NCBI RefSeq assembly: GCF_024979255.1
Contig: NZ_JANLCN010000006.1
Location: 186,001 to 250,000 of the forward strand
Direction of reading: 5' to 3'
DNA: 64,000 nt
Origin: Herbiconiux moechotypicola
GTDB taxonomy: Bacteria; Actinomycetota; Actinomycetes; Actinomycetales; Microbacteriaceae
Shown here: positions 8,223 through 15,493 of the stretch, in pieces
How positions within the stretch are numbered: the stretch's first letter is position 1
Layout: each line of letters opens with the position of its first letter
Notes under the pieces: generated by a model
The model's database searches: none
What the model saw: only the letters and a program-made list of their open reading frames with translations
What the model was told of the DNA's origin: nothing
Program-made: the position numbers and the translations under genes

Positions 8223-8282
8223 GTGTGCGTGGCCCCGGCGTGCGCCGAGGCAGTGTGCGTGGCCCCGGCGTGCGCCGAAGCA
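8223..8282. repeat. Two tandem 30-bp units upstream of the RutA-like gene
   Basis: Two adjacent 30-bp copies starting GTGTGCGTGGCCCCGGCGTG, differing at one base. They lie in the 179-bp gap between the orphan gene and the RutA-like gene, within the presumed leader of the latter. Each copy contains a short GGCG/CGCC complement. Function unknown. Confidence 0.85.
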
Positions 8283-8378
8283 GGAGGCGGAGAGCGTGCG
8301 ATGCGAACCGTGGTTGCGTCGCGGAGTCCGACCTGGGTGAGAGTGTACCGGATGCGCGGGTGCCGCGGCCGGGTGAGC

Positions 8379-8813
8379 TCAGGGCGCGGGCAGCGGCTCG
8401 ACCACCGGCCGGCCGGCGCCGTCGTCGAGAACCACGAAGACGGCGACGCCCAAGTCGCGAGCGGCGGCCGAGAGCCACCCCCGGCGCGCCAGGATGGCCG
8501 CGACCGTCGGGCTCACGCAGAGCACGGCCCGCGCATCCGGCACCAGGGCCTGCCGCACCCACACCAGCTTGAACAGGTCGGCGGCGACCTTGTTGCGCAG
8601 GGCCGAGCGCATCGCCCCGCCGTTCAGGACGAACTGGGCGATCACCGACCCTGCGACGTCCATCGCCTCCACCTCCACCGAGGTGCCGTCGGCGAGCGTG
8701 AGCCGCCGCCCGTGCAGCGAGACGCCGAGCCGGGTGCCGAGCGCGGAGGAGGCGACCGCCTCGGGCGTGTCCGGCCCGAAGCGGTCGCTGCCGCTCTCCT
8801 GCACCTCGGTCAT
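8379..8813 (-). CDS. Hypothetical protein of the catabolic island
   Basis: A 144-residue protein that I do not recognise. The ATG at 8813 is preferred; the open frame extends 25 codons upstream with Cys/His-rich sequence and no clear ribosome binding site for either. Residues about 30-125 form a single alpha/beta domain with strands at RLTLADGTSVEVEAMDV, ARAVLCVSPTVAAILA and GVAVFVVLDDG, and a conserved-looking KVAADLFKLVWVR helix. The strand order with Asp/Glu and Lys is loosely reminiscent of restriction-endonuclease-like folds, but this is weak. No signal peptide or membrane span. It lies between the SDR and the RutA-like gene in the same direction. Confidence 0.6.
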   Translation of the reverse strand: MTEVQESGSDRFGPDTPEAVASSALGTRLGVSLHGRRLTLADGTSVEVEAMDVAGSVIAQFVLNGGAMRSALRNKVAADLFKLVWVRQALVPDARAVLCVSPTVAAILARRGWLSAAARDLGVAVFVVLDDGAGRPVVEPLPAP

Positions 8814-8860
8814 GCGTGCATCCCGGTCATGCGCTCCATTGAAGCATCCGCACGTCAGCG

Positions 8861-8894
8861 CATGAACACACTCAGTGCATGAACACACTCAGTG
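8861..8894. repeat. 17-bp tandem duplication at the SDR stop codon
   Basis: Two exact adjacent copies of CATGAACACACTCAGTG. The stop codon of the SDR gene falls in the second copy (plus-strand order), so the duplication probably arose at the 3' end of the gene. No obvious function. Confidence 0.85.
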
Positions 8895-9728
8895 CATGAT
8901 CATGCCCCCGGTGATGTTCACCGCCTGCCCCGTGAGGTAGGAGCCGTCGTCGGAGGCCAGGAACAGCGCGAGCCCCGCCACGTCGTCGGGGGTGCCGAGC
9001 CGCCCGAGGGGGGAGTAGCTCGACCACAGCGCCACCTTCTCCTCGGTGCGCGTCGCCGCGCCCATCTCGGTGAGCACGTAGCCGGGGCAGAGCGCGTTGG
9101 CACGGATGCCGTGCTCCCCCAGCTCGAGCGCGGTCACCCGCGTGAGCGCGATCACCGCCGACTTCGACGCCGCATACGCCACCTGCCCGGCCCCGCCGCT
9201 CTTGCCCGCCATGGAGGCGAGGTTGACGATCGCCCCGCCGTGACCGGCCTCGATCATGGCGCGCGCCACCACCTGCGTGGTGAGCAGCATCGACCGGGTG
9301 TTGATGGAGAGCGAGCGGTCCCACACCTCGGGCGTGGTCTCCAGCACCGAGGCGAACTCGAGCACGCCGGCGTTGTTCACCAGCACGTCGACGCCGCCGA
9401 GCGCCGCGATCGCCGCTCCCGTCGCCGACTGCGTGCTCTCCACGTCGGCGAGGTCGACCTCGCCGAACCAGGCGCCGATCGACTCCGCCTTGGCGAGCCC
9501 GGGCTCGCTCAACCGGTCGAGGATGGCGACCGAGGCCCCCTCGGCGGCGAAGCGCTCCGCCGTGCGGGCGCCGATGCCGCGGGCGCCGCCGGTGACGAGA
9601 ACGCGCTTGCCGACGAACCGGGGGCCGTGCGGGGGAAGGGGAGTGGAGGAAAGGGTCACCGGAATCTCCGATTCGTGGTTCATGGGTGCAGGGCTGGTGG
9701 AGGAGGGAGAGATGAAGTCGGCGCTCAT
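8889..9728 (-). CDS. Short-chain dehydrogenase/reductase (classical SDR)
   Basis: A 279-residue NAD(P)-dependent oxidoreductase. Residues about 35-60 hold the Rossmann motif LVTGGARGIGARTAERF, followed by NNAG, the catalytic Ser in NLASMAGKSG, and YAASK. The C-terminal CPGYVLTEM and GGMIM segments are typical of FabG-like SDRs. Asp after the second strand (AILDRL) suggests NAD preference, which is an inference. The ATG at 9728 overlaps the stop of the PNPOx-like gene (ATGA). The first ~30 residues are an unusual Ser/Pro-rich extension; an internal ATG (MNHES) is an alternative start. Confidence 0.88.
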   Translation of the reverse strand: MSADFISPSSTSPAPMNHESEIPVTLSSTPLPPHGPRFVGKRVLVTGGARGIGARTAERFAAEGASVAILDRLSEPGLAKAESIGAWFGEVDLADVESTQSATGAAIAALGGVDVLVNNAGVLEFASVLETTPEVWDRSLSINTRSMLLTTQVVARAMIEAGHGGAIVNLASMAGKSGGAGQVAYAASKSAVIALTRVTALELGEHGIRANALCPGYVLTEMGAATRTEEKVALWSSYSPLGRLGTPDDVAGLALFLASDDGSYLTGQAVNITGGMIMH

Positions 9729-10375
9729 GCCTGGATCGCGCCGTGCGTCCACGCGCCGTCGTGCCAGGCGTAGTGCAGCCGCCGGTTGAGCGCCTCGGGG
9801 TTGCCCTCCCAGAAGGTCACGGCATCGGGCACGATCCTGAACCAGCGCCAGTACTCCGGCCGCTCCACCGGCTCGTCGGAGGCCATGAGCGCCGAGAAGC
9901 GCCCGAGCTGCTCCGCCTCGTCGTCGAGCGGCAGCCCGTGGAACGACACCGTGCGCGACACCTGCACGCCACGGGCCTCCTCGGCGAAGCGCGCGTCGCA
10001 CTCCGCGTCGTCGGCCTCCACCACGCGCCCGGTCACGTTCACCGACTGGGCGGTCTCGCGCCAGTACAGCGACACGGCCGCGCGTCCGGTAGCCCGCATC
10101 TCGACGCCCTTGCGGCTGCCGAAGTTGGTGGTGAACAGCAGGGCGTCCTCCTCCACGTCGAGCAGCTGCACCGTGCGGCTCGAGGGCACACCGTCGGCGG
10201 AGGCGGTGGCGAGCGTGACGTAGAACGGCTCGACGGCGTCGCGGGCCACGACGCCCTCGATCCAGTCGGAGAGAAGGGCGAGCGGATGCGCGGGGGCGGT
10301 GCCCGCATCCAGCCGCGCCGAGTCGGCGGGGGTGGCCGGGAACGCCACGCGAGGGTCGAGTGTCGAGGGTGGCAC
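9725..10375 (-). CDS. PNPOx-family FMN-binding oxidase (PdxH/PhzG-like)
   Basis: A 216-residue split-barrel flavoprotein. Residues about 30-120 carry the pyridoxamine-phosphate-oxidase core (EPFYVTLATASADGVPSSR, LLFTTNFGSRKGVEM, AVSLYWRETAQSVNVTGRV), and the C-terminus carries the PdxH dimerisation segment (FRIVPDAVTFWEGNPEALNRRLHY). GTG at 10375 has GGAG six bases upstream and is preferred over the TTG at 10387. In this island it may act as a flavin-dependent oxidase of a pathway intermediate; it is unlikely to be the housekeeping PdxH because it heads a catabolic operon. It is divergent from the importer, with shared LacI-type operators between them. Confidence 0.82.
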   Translation of the reverse strand: MPPSTLDPRVAFPATPADSARLDAGTAPAHPLALLSDWIEGVVARDAVEPFYVTLATASADGVPSSRTVQLLDVEEDALLFTTNFGSRKGVEMRATGRAAVSLYWRETAQSVNVTGRVVEADDAECDARFAEEARGVQVSRTVSFHGLPLDDEAEQLGRFSALMASDEPVERPEYWRWFRIVPDAVTFWEGNPEALNRRLHYAWHDGAWTHGAIQA

Positions 10376-10451
10376 GAGGGTCTCCAATCGTGGGCACAGC
10401 GGTGCCCGGCACCAGGATGCCAGTCCGCCTCCTCGCCGGAAGGACGCTTTC

Positions 10452-10487
10452 TAAACGTTTTACATGCTCGTAATAAATCGATTTAGA
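10452..10487 (+). promoter_or_regulatory. LacI-type operators on a promoter between divergent operons
   Basis: Contains AAACGTTT (10453-10460) and the perfect 12-bp palindrome TAAATCGATTTA (10474-10485). On the plus strand TTTACA (10459-10464) and TTTAGA (10482-10487) are 17 bp apart and form a plausible -35/-10 pair, so both palindromes overlap promoter elements. AT-rich palindromes with a central CG are typical LacI-family sites, and a LacI gene lies in the same plus-strand run. Repression of the importer operon, and perhaps of the minus-strand operon, is inferred. Confidence 0.65.
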
Positions 10488-10620
10488 TTGCGACTCGGGC
10501 TGTTGCTAGTGTTCCGAACACGCGCTCCCTCACCGAGCACCATCACGGGCACGCAGGTTCCACACAACCCCACACATCAGTCAGCCCGGTCATCCCCGGC
10601 CGCCTCCTGGAAGGTCCCGA

Positions 10621-11733
10621 ATGTCACCCGCACAGCTCCTCAAGACCAAACCGCTCGCCGCGCTCGCGGTGACCGCCGCATCCGCCCTCGTGCTCGCCGG
10701 CTGCTCCAGCGACTCCAGCGCCACCGAGTCGAGCACCCCCGCCGCCGGCAGCGACCTCATCAGCGCCGAGCGCTGCGCCGAGAACGAGGCCGCGGGCCCC
10801 ATCACGTTCCTCACCTCGTTCGCGTACGCGGCCTCGGTCGGCATCCTCGACGTCGTCACCGCCAAGGAGCAGGGCCTCTTCGAGGATCTCTGCCTCGACG
10901 TCACCATCGAGCCCGGCTCCACCAACGCCCAGCTCGTGAGCGCCGGCACCGCGCAGTTCGCCGGTCTCGGCAGCCCCTCCGACGTGCTCGTCGCCCTCGA
11001 CAACGGCGCCGACATCTCGGGCATCGCCACCTACGGCAACACCGTCGCCATCACCCTCATGACCAACACCGACGGCGGCCCCGCCTCGTTCGAGGACTTC
11101 GCGGGCCTCACCGCCGGGTACAAGGGCGCCATCCCGCCCCAGGTCTCGGCGATGTTCCTCGAGGAGGGCGTCGACCCCACCACCATCAACTGGGTCTCGG
11201 TGGGCTACGACCCGACCATCCTCCCCAACGGCCAGGTGCAGGCCCTCACCGGCTACAAGTCCAACGAACCGCTCGCGCTGGCCTCGATGGGCTACGACAT
11301 CACGCAGTGGGACCCGGCGGAGTACGGCATCGAGTCGGCCTTCAACACCCAGATCGTGAACAACACCTTCGCCGAGGAGCACCCGACCGCGGTCGAGGAC
11401 TTCCTGCGCGCGAGCTTCTACGCCTACAACTGGATCAACGAGTCCGACGCCAACCTCGACGAGGCGCTCGGCTACGCGGAGGCCCTCTCCGACGCCGGCT
11501 ACGACCTCGAGGCGAGCAAGGCCCGCTGGCAGACCGAGGTGGGACTGGTCGAGGACAGCCGTCCCGCCGACATGCCGCTCGGCGGCGAGAGCGTCGCCCA
11601 GTGGACCCCCGAGGCCGACATGCTCGTGCAGTTCGAGCTGGTGACCGCGGAGCCCGACGTGGAGTCGGCCATCAACACCACGTTCGTCGACGCGATCTAC
11701 GACGGCACCGAGCTCATCTGGCCTGCTCCGTGA
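10621..11733 (+). CDS. ABC importer substrate-binding lipoprotein, NMT1/THI5-SsuA type
   Basis: A 370-residue exported lipoprotein. Residues 1-28 are a signal peptide ending in the lipobox LVLAGC. The mature part is a periplasmic-binding type II fold (ITFLTSFAYAASVGILDVVTAKEQGLFEDL, then LVSAGTAQFAGLGSPSDVLVAL), as in NMT1/THI5 proteins that bind pyrimidine thiamine precursors, riboflavin-like molecules, nitrate or sulfonates. GGAAGG lies eight bases before the ATG. It overlaps the next gene by GTGA and belongs with the ATPase and permease that follow. Together with a RutA-like enzyme, an N-heterocyclic ligand is plausible. Confidence 0.85.
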   Translation: MSPAQLLKTKPLAALAVTAASALVLAGCSSDSSATESSTPAAGSDLISAERCAENEAAGPITFLTSFAYAASVGILDVVTAKEQGLFEDLCLDVTIEPGSTNAQLVSAGTAQFAGLGSPSDVLVALDNGADISGIATYGNTVAITLMTNTDGGPASFEDFAGLTAGYKGAIPPQVSAMFLEEGVDPTTINWVSVGYDPTILPNGQVQALTGYKSNEPLALASMGYDITQWDPAEYGIESAFNTQIVNNTFAEEHPTAVEDFLRASFYAYNWINESDANLDEALGYAEALSDAGYDLEASKARWQTEVGLVEDSRPADMPLGGESVAQWTPEADMLVQFELVTAEPDVESAINTTFVDAIYDGTELIWPAP

Positions 11734-12803
11734 GAGCTTGGCTCCAGACCGGCTTCGGCGGGCCGGAGGTGCGGCGACTCTCGGAGGTCGCCGCACCCTC
11801 CCCGGCCGCCGACGAGGTGATCGTGCGCGTGCTCGCGTTCGCGCTCAACCGCCTCGACGTGCTGCAGCGCCACGAGCCCGTGGTGCCCGGCATGGCCGTG
11901 CCCCACGTGGCGGGCATGGACTTCGTCGGCGAGATCGTGGCGGCCGGGGCGGATGCGCTCCGGCCGCTGGTCGGCAGCGTCGCGCTGATCGACCCGGTCG
12001 TCAGCTGCGGTCACTGCGAGTACTGCCTCGCCGAGACCCCCACCTACTGCGCCATCTTCCAGACCATCGGGTCGACGCGCGACGGAGGCATGGCCGAGTT
12101 CGTGGCCGTGCCGGCCCGCAACTGCTCCGTGGTCGAGGTCGCGGCCGACGACCGCGACACCCTCGCCCGCCTGGCCGCCGTGCCGGTGGCCGGCGCCACC
12201 GCCTGGCGCGGGCTCCTCAGCGCCGGCAAGCTGCAGGCGGGGGAGACCGTGGTCATTCCCGGTGCGGGCTCGGGCCTCGGTGCCGCGGGCATCCAGATCG
12301 CCCTCGCCCAGGGCGCCGAGGTGTTCACCCTGGTCTCCGGCGAGGCCAAGCGCCTGCTCGCCGAGACCTCGGGTGCCCAGCACGTGATCGACCGCTCGAC
12401 CGGCGACTGGGTGGAGAAGGTGCGCGAGCTCACCGGCGGCAAGGGCGTCGACCTGGTCTGGGACCACGTCGGCGGCCGATTCGTGGGGCAGGCCCTCCGC
12501 GCCACCCGCACCGGCGGACGCGTGGTGCTCTCCGGCACCACCGACGGACTCGACACCGTGCTGCACCTGCCCGACCTCTACCAGCCGGGCCGCAGCATCA
12601 TCGGCCACGGCAGCTACAGCCGCGCCGACATGGCCTCCGCGGTCGCCGCCTTCGCCGGCGGCTCGTTCGAGGTGGTCATCGACAGCGTGTGGCCGTTCGA
12701 GCAGCTGCCCGAGGCCGAGGCCAAGCTGGAGTCGAACGACTTCTACGGCAAGATCGTGGTGCTCGGGCCCTCGTTCTCCCTCGTTCCCGAGACCACCCCC
12801 TAG
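11730..12803 (+). CDS. Zinc-type medium-chain alcohol dehydrogenase/quinone oxidoreductase
   Basis: A 357-residue MDR-superfamily enzyme. The GroES-like domain holds the structural zinc cysteines in SCGHCEYCLAETPTYC (about 92-110). The cofactor domain carries VIPGAGSGLGAAGIQIALAQG (about 175-195), and KGVDLVWDHVGG is typical of the quinone-oxidoreductase branch. The GTG start overlaps the stop of the binding-protein gene. It is embedded between the binding protein and the ATPase of one importer, so its substrate is probably an imported compound or its product. Confidence 0.85.
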   Translation: MRAWLQTGFGGPEVRRLSEVAAPSPAADEVIVRVLAFALNRLDVLQRHEPVVPGMAVPHVAGMDFVGEIVAAGADALRPLVGSVALIDPVVSCGHCEYCLAETPTYCAIFQTIGSTRDGGMAEFVAVPARNCSVVEVAADDRDTLARLAAVPVAGATAWRGLLSAGKLQAGETVVIPGAGSGLGAAGIQIALAQGAEVFTLVSGEAKRLLAETSGAQHVIDRSTGDWVEKVRELTGGKGVDLVWDHVGGRFVGQALRATRTGGRVVLSGTTDGLDTVLHLPDLYQPGRSIIGHGSYSRADMASAVAAFAGGSFEVVIDSVWPFEQLPEAEAKLESNDFYGKIVVLGPSFSLVPETTP

Positions 12804-12813
12804 GAAGGGCAGC

Positions 12814-13608
12814 ATGACCGACACCATCTCGCTCTCGGGCGTAGGCCGCACCTACACCCGTGGCAAGAAGGAGGTGCAGGCGCTCACGGGCGTCGACCTC
12901 ACCATCCGCCAGGGGGAGTTCATCACCCTGTTCGGGCCCTCCGGATGCGGCAAGTCGACATTGCTGCGCCTCATCGCCGGGCTCGACACCCAGACCACGG
13001 GCGAGATCTCGGTGTTCGGCTCCACGCCCAAGAAGGCCTCGGCGAGCAAGGACATCGCCTGGATCCCGCAGTCGTCGGCCCTCCTGCCGTGGCTGGACAT
13101 CAAGGCCAACGCCTCGCTCTCGAGCGTCATCAACAAGCGAGCCGACCGCTCGGGCAGCACCACGCGCAGCCCGGAGGACGCGGTCGGCGTGCTCTCCGAG
13201 GTCGGCCTGGCCGACTTCCTCGGCTCCCGCCCTGACCAGCTCTCCGGCGGCATGCGTCAGCGCGCCTCCATCGCCCGCGGCTTCGCCCAGGGCGCGCCGC
13301 TCATGCTCATGGACGAGCCGTTCTCGGCACTCGACGAGCTCACTCGCGACACCCTGCGCATCCGGTTGCTGGAGCTGTGGGAGCACCACAAGAAGACCAT
13401 CGTGTTCGTCACCCACTCCGCGCAGGAGGCCGTGCTGCTCTCCGACCGCGTGGTGGTGATGAGCCCGCGGCCCGGGCGCATCAAAGAGGTCGTCGACGTC
13501 GACCTGCCCCGCCCGCGCACCTGGGAGCTCACCGAGACGCCGGAGTTCACGGCGAAGGTGGCCGAGGTCAAACAGATCCTCTGGAGCGCCTGGGAGGGTG
13601 ACGAATGA
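12814..13608 (+). CDS. ABC importer ATPase (SsuB/TauB-like)
   Basis: A 264-residue nucleotide-binding subunit. Walker A is GPSGCGKST (about 46-54), the signature is LSGGMRQRASIARG, Walker B is LMLMDEPFSALDE, and the switch histidine is in VTHSAQEA. This is the nitrate/sulfonate/taurine/pyrimidine subclass that pairs with NMT1-type binding proteins. Its stop overlaps the permease start (ATGA). The ribosome binding site is GGAAGGGC before the ATG. Confidence 0.92.
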   Translation: MTDTISLSGVGRTYTRGKKEVQALTGVDLTIRQGEFITLFGPSGCGKSTLLRLIAGLDTQTTGEISVFGSTPKKASASKDIAWIPQSSALLPWLDIKANASLSSVINKRADRSGSTTRSPEDAVGVLSEVGLADFLGSRPDQLSGGMRQRASIARGFAQGAPLMLMDEPFSALDELTRDTLRIRLLELWEHHKKTIVFVTHSAQEAVLLSDRVVVMSPRPGRIKEVVDVDLPRPRTWELTETPEFTAKVAEVKQILWSAWEGDE

Positions 13609-14390
13609 GCACCGGAACACTCACACGCCCTCGTCGGGGCCTGCTCTCGTCGCGGGCCGGTGGCACCGCGCTCACGATCATCGCGCCCCTGGTGCTGTTC
13701 GTGCTGCTGGCACTCGCCTGGCAGTGGGCGGCGGCCACTTTCAAGAGCGTGCTGCCCCCGCTGCAGAACGTGTTCGAAGACATCGCCTCACGCCCCGACT
13801 TCTACCTCGAGAACCTGCTCGTCACGCTCGAGGCGGCGATGCTCGGTTTCGCGATCGGCGTCGTGGTGGCGCTGCTGCTCGCGGCGGCCATCGTGCACTT
13901 CCGCTTTCTGCGGGCCGCCATCATGCCGCTGGCGCTGCTGCTGAACGTCACTCCGATCGTGGCCATCGCGCCCGCCCTCGTGGTGGCGTTCGGGTTCAAC
14001 GAGATCCCGCACATCATCGTGGCGGCGCTCTCGGCGTTCTTCCCCACGCTCATCAACTCGATCACCGGTCTCCGCGCGGTCGATCCGCAGGCGCTGGAGG
14101 TGTTCGACGCCATGTCGGCGTCGAAGCTCGAGATCTTCTTCCGGCTGCGGGTGCCCTCGAGCCTGCCCTACCTGTTCGCGGGCGCGAGACTCTCGGTCAC
14201 GGCGGCCATGATCGGTGCCGTGGTGTCGGAGTTCACCGGCTCGAGCAAGGGCATCGGTGCCGTGATCGTCATGGCCACCACCTACCTCAACCTCTCGCAG
14301 ATGTGGGCCGCGATCTTCTTCTCGGCCGTCACCACGCTCATCCTGCTCGGCATCGTCGGACTCGTGGAGCGACTCGTGGTGCGCTGGTAG
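13605..14390 (+). CDS. ABC importer permease (SsuC/ThiX-like)
   Basis: A 261-residue inner-membrane subunit with about six membrane segments; the first is at 23-42. The binding-protein-dependent-transport EAA loop is present around DPQALEVFDAMSASKLEIFF. It pairs with the ATPase that overlaps its start. The N-terminal ~20 residues are basic and cytoplasmic. With the NMT1-type binding protein this completes one importer. Confidence 0.9.
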   Translation: MSTGTLTRPRRGLLSSRAGGTALTIIAPLVLFVLLALAWQWAAATFKSVLPPLQNVFEDIASRPDFYLENLLVTLEAAMLGFAIGVVVALLLAAAIVHFRFLRAAIMPLALLLNVTPIVAIAPALVVAFGFNEIPHIIVAALSAFFPTLINSITGLRAVDPQALEVFDAMSASKLEIFFRLRVPSSLPYLFAGARLSVTAAMIGAVVSEFTGSSKGIGAVIVMATTYLNLSQMWAAIFFSAVTTLILLGIVGLVERLVVRW

Positions 14391-14394
14391 GGTC

Positions 14395-15441
14395 ATGACC
14401 ATCAAGGGTCCCGTCACGCTCAAAGACGTCGCGGAGCACGCGAACGTCAGCGTGGCGACGGCGAGCAACGCGCTCACCGGGGCGCGCAAGGTGAGCGCGT
14501 CGTCGGTGGAGAAGGTGCTGCGCTCGGTGGCCGAGCTCGGCTACCGGCCCAACGAGGTCGCGCGATCGCTGCGCACGGGAGCGCGGCCCGGTCTGCCCGC
14601 GACGGTCGGGCTGCACAACGCCATCGGGCTGGTCATCCCCGACGTCACGAACCCGTTCTGGGCGGGCATGGTGAGCGTCATCGAGCGGCTCGCCGACGAG
14701 GCGGGTTTCCGGGTCTCGCTCGGCAACACCGGGTTCGATCCCGAGCGCGAGGTGGCGACGGTGGAGCGCATCGCGAAGTCGGTCGACGGCATCCTGCTGT
14801 TCTCCACCAATCCCGACGCCGACACGGTGCGGCCGCTGCTCGAACTGGGGATGCCCGTGGTGGCGGTCGACGAGGCGTTCGACCTGCCGGGACTCGCGGG
14901 CGTCTACTCCGACAACCGCGGGGGCGGCCGGCTCGCGGCCGAGCACCTGGTCGACTCGGGCGGCACCGTGTTCGGCGTGCTCGAAGGTCCGGGCACGCTC
15001 ACCACGGCCGCCGAGCGCTCGAGCGGCTTCGTGGAGGGACTCGTGGCACGGGGGGTCGACCCCGCGAACATCCACCGCGTCATCGCGCCGTACTCCTTCG
15101 AGGGCGGCCGCGACGGCGTGCGGCGCATGCTAGCCCTGCATCCCGACGTCGACGCGCTCTTCGCCTGCACCGACAACCAGGCGATCGGCGCCGTGTTCGA
15201 GGCGCACGACCTCGGGCGCGTGGTGCCCGACGACCTGCTGGTGTGCGGTTTCGACGACATCAGCTGGTCGTCGCGCATCACGCCCACCGTCACCACGCTG
15301 CGGCAGGACGCGGCCGGCATGGCCAGGCACGCGTTCGAGATGCTCGTCGAACTGGTGGGGCAGGCCGGCGAGCCGCGGGTCTCGGTGTTCCCGGTGGAGC
15401 TCGTGGAACGGGACTCGACGCGCCGCGTTACGAGTATGTAA
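14395..15441 (+). CDS. LacI-family transcriptional regulator
   Basis: A 348-residue repressor. The N-terminal helix-turn-helix is TLKDVAEHANVSVATASNAL, followed by the hinge helix region RPNEVARSL, and then a periplasmic-binding-like effector domain (VIPDVTNPFWAGM through DDISWSSRITPTVTTLRQD). It starts four bases after the permease gene and is therefore co-transcribed with the importer. The palindromes TAAATCGATTTA upstream of the operon and TAAAACGATTTA at its own stop codon are good candidates for its sites, which would give negative feedback. The effector is unknown. Confidence 0.88.
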   Translation: MTIKGPVTLKDVAEHANVSVATASNALTGARKVSASSVEKVLRSVAELGYRPNEVARSLRTGARPGLPATVGLHNAIGLVIPDVTNPFWAGMVSVIERLADEAGFRVSLGNTGFDPEREVATVERIAKSVDGILLFSTNPDADTVRPLLELGMPVVAVDEAFDLPGLAGVYSDNRGGGRLAAEHLVDSGGTVFGVLEGPGTLTTAAERSSGFVEGLVARGVDPANIHRVIAPYSFEGGRDGVRRMLALHPDVDALFACTDNQAIGAVFEAHDLGRVVPDDLLVCGFDDISWSSRITPTVTTLRQDAAGMARHAFEMLVELVGQAGEPRVSVFPVELVERDSTRRVTSM

Positions 15442-15450
15442 AACGATTTA
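15439..15450 (+). promoter_or_regulatory. LacI-type operator before the monooxygenase gene
   Basis: TAAAACGATTTA differs at one position from the perfect palindrome TAAATCGATTTA at 10474. It begins at the stop codon of the LacI gene and lies 44 bp before the next start codon, so it can control the monooxygenase separately. Confidence 0.6.
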
Positions 15451-15493
15451 GATTTGGCCGTCGCGGGCCCGGCCGGTCGGCCATGCTGGAGGT

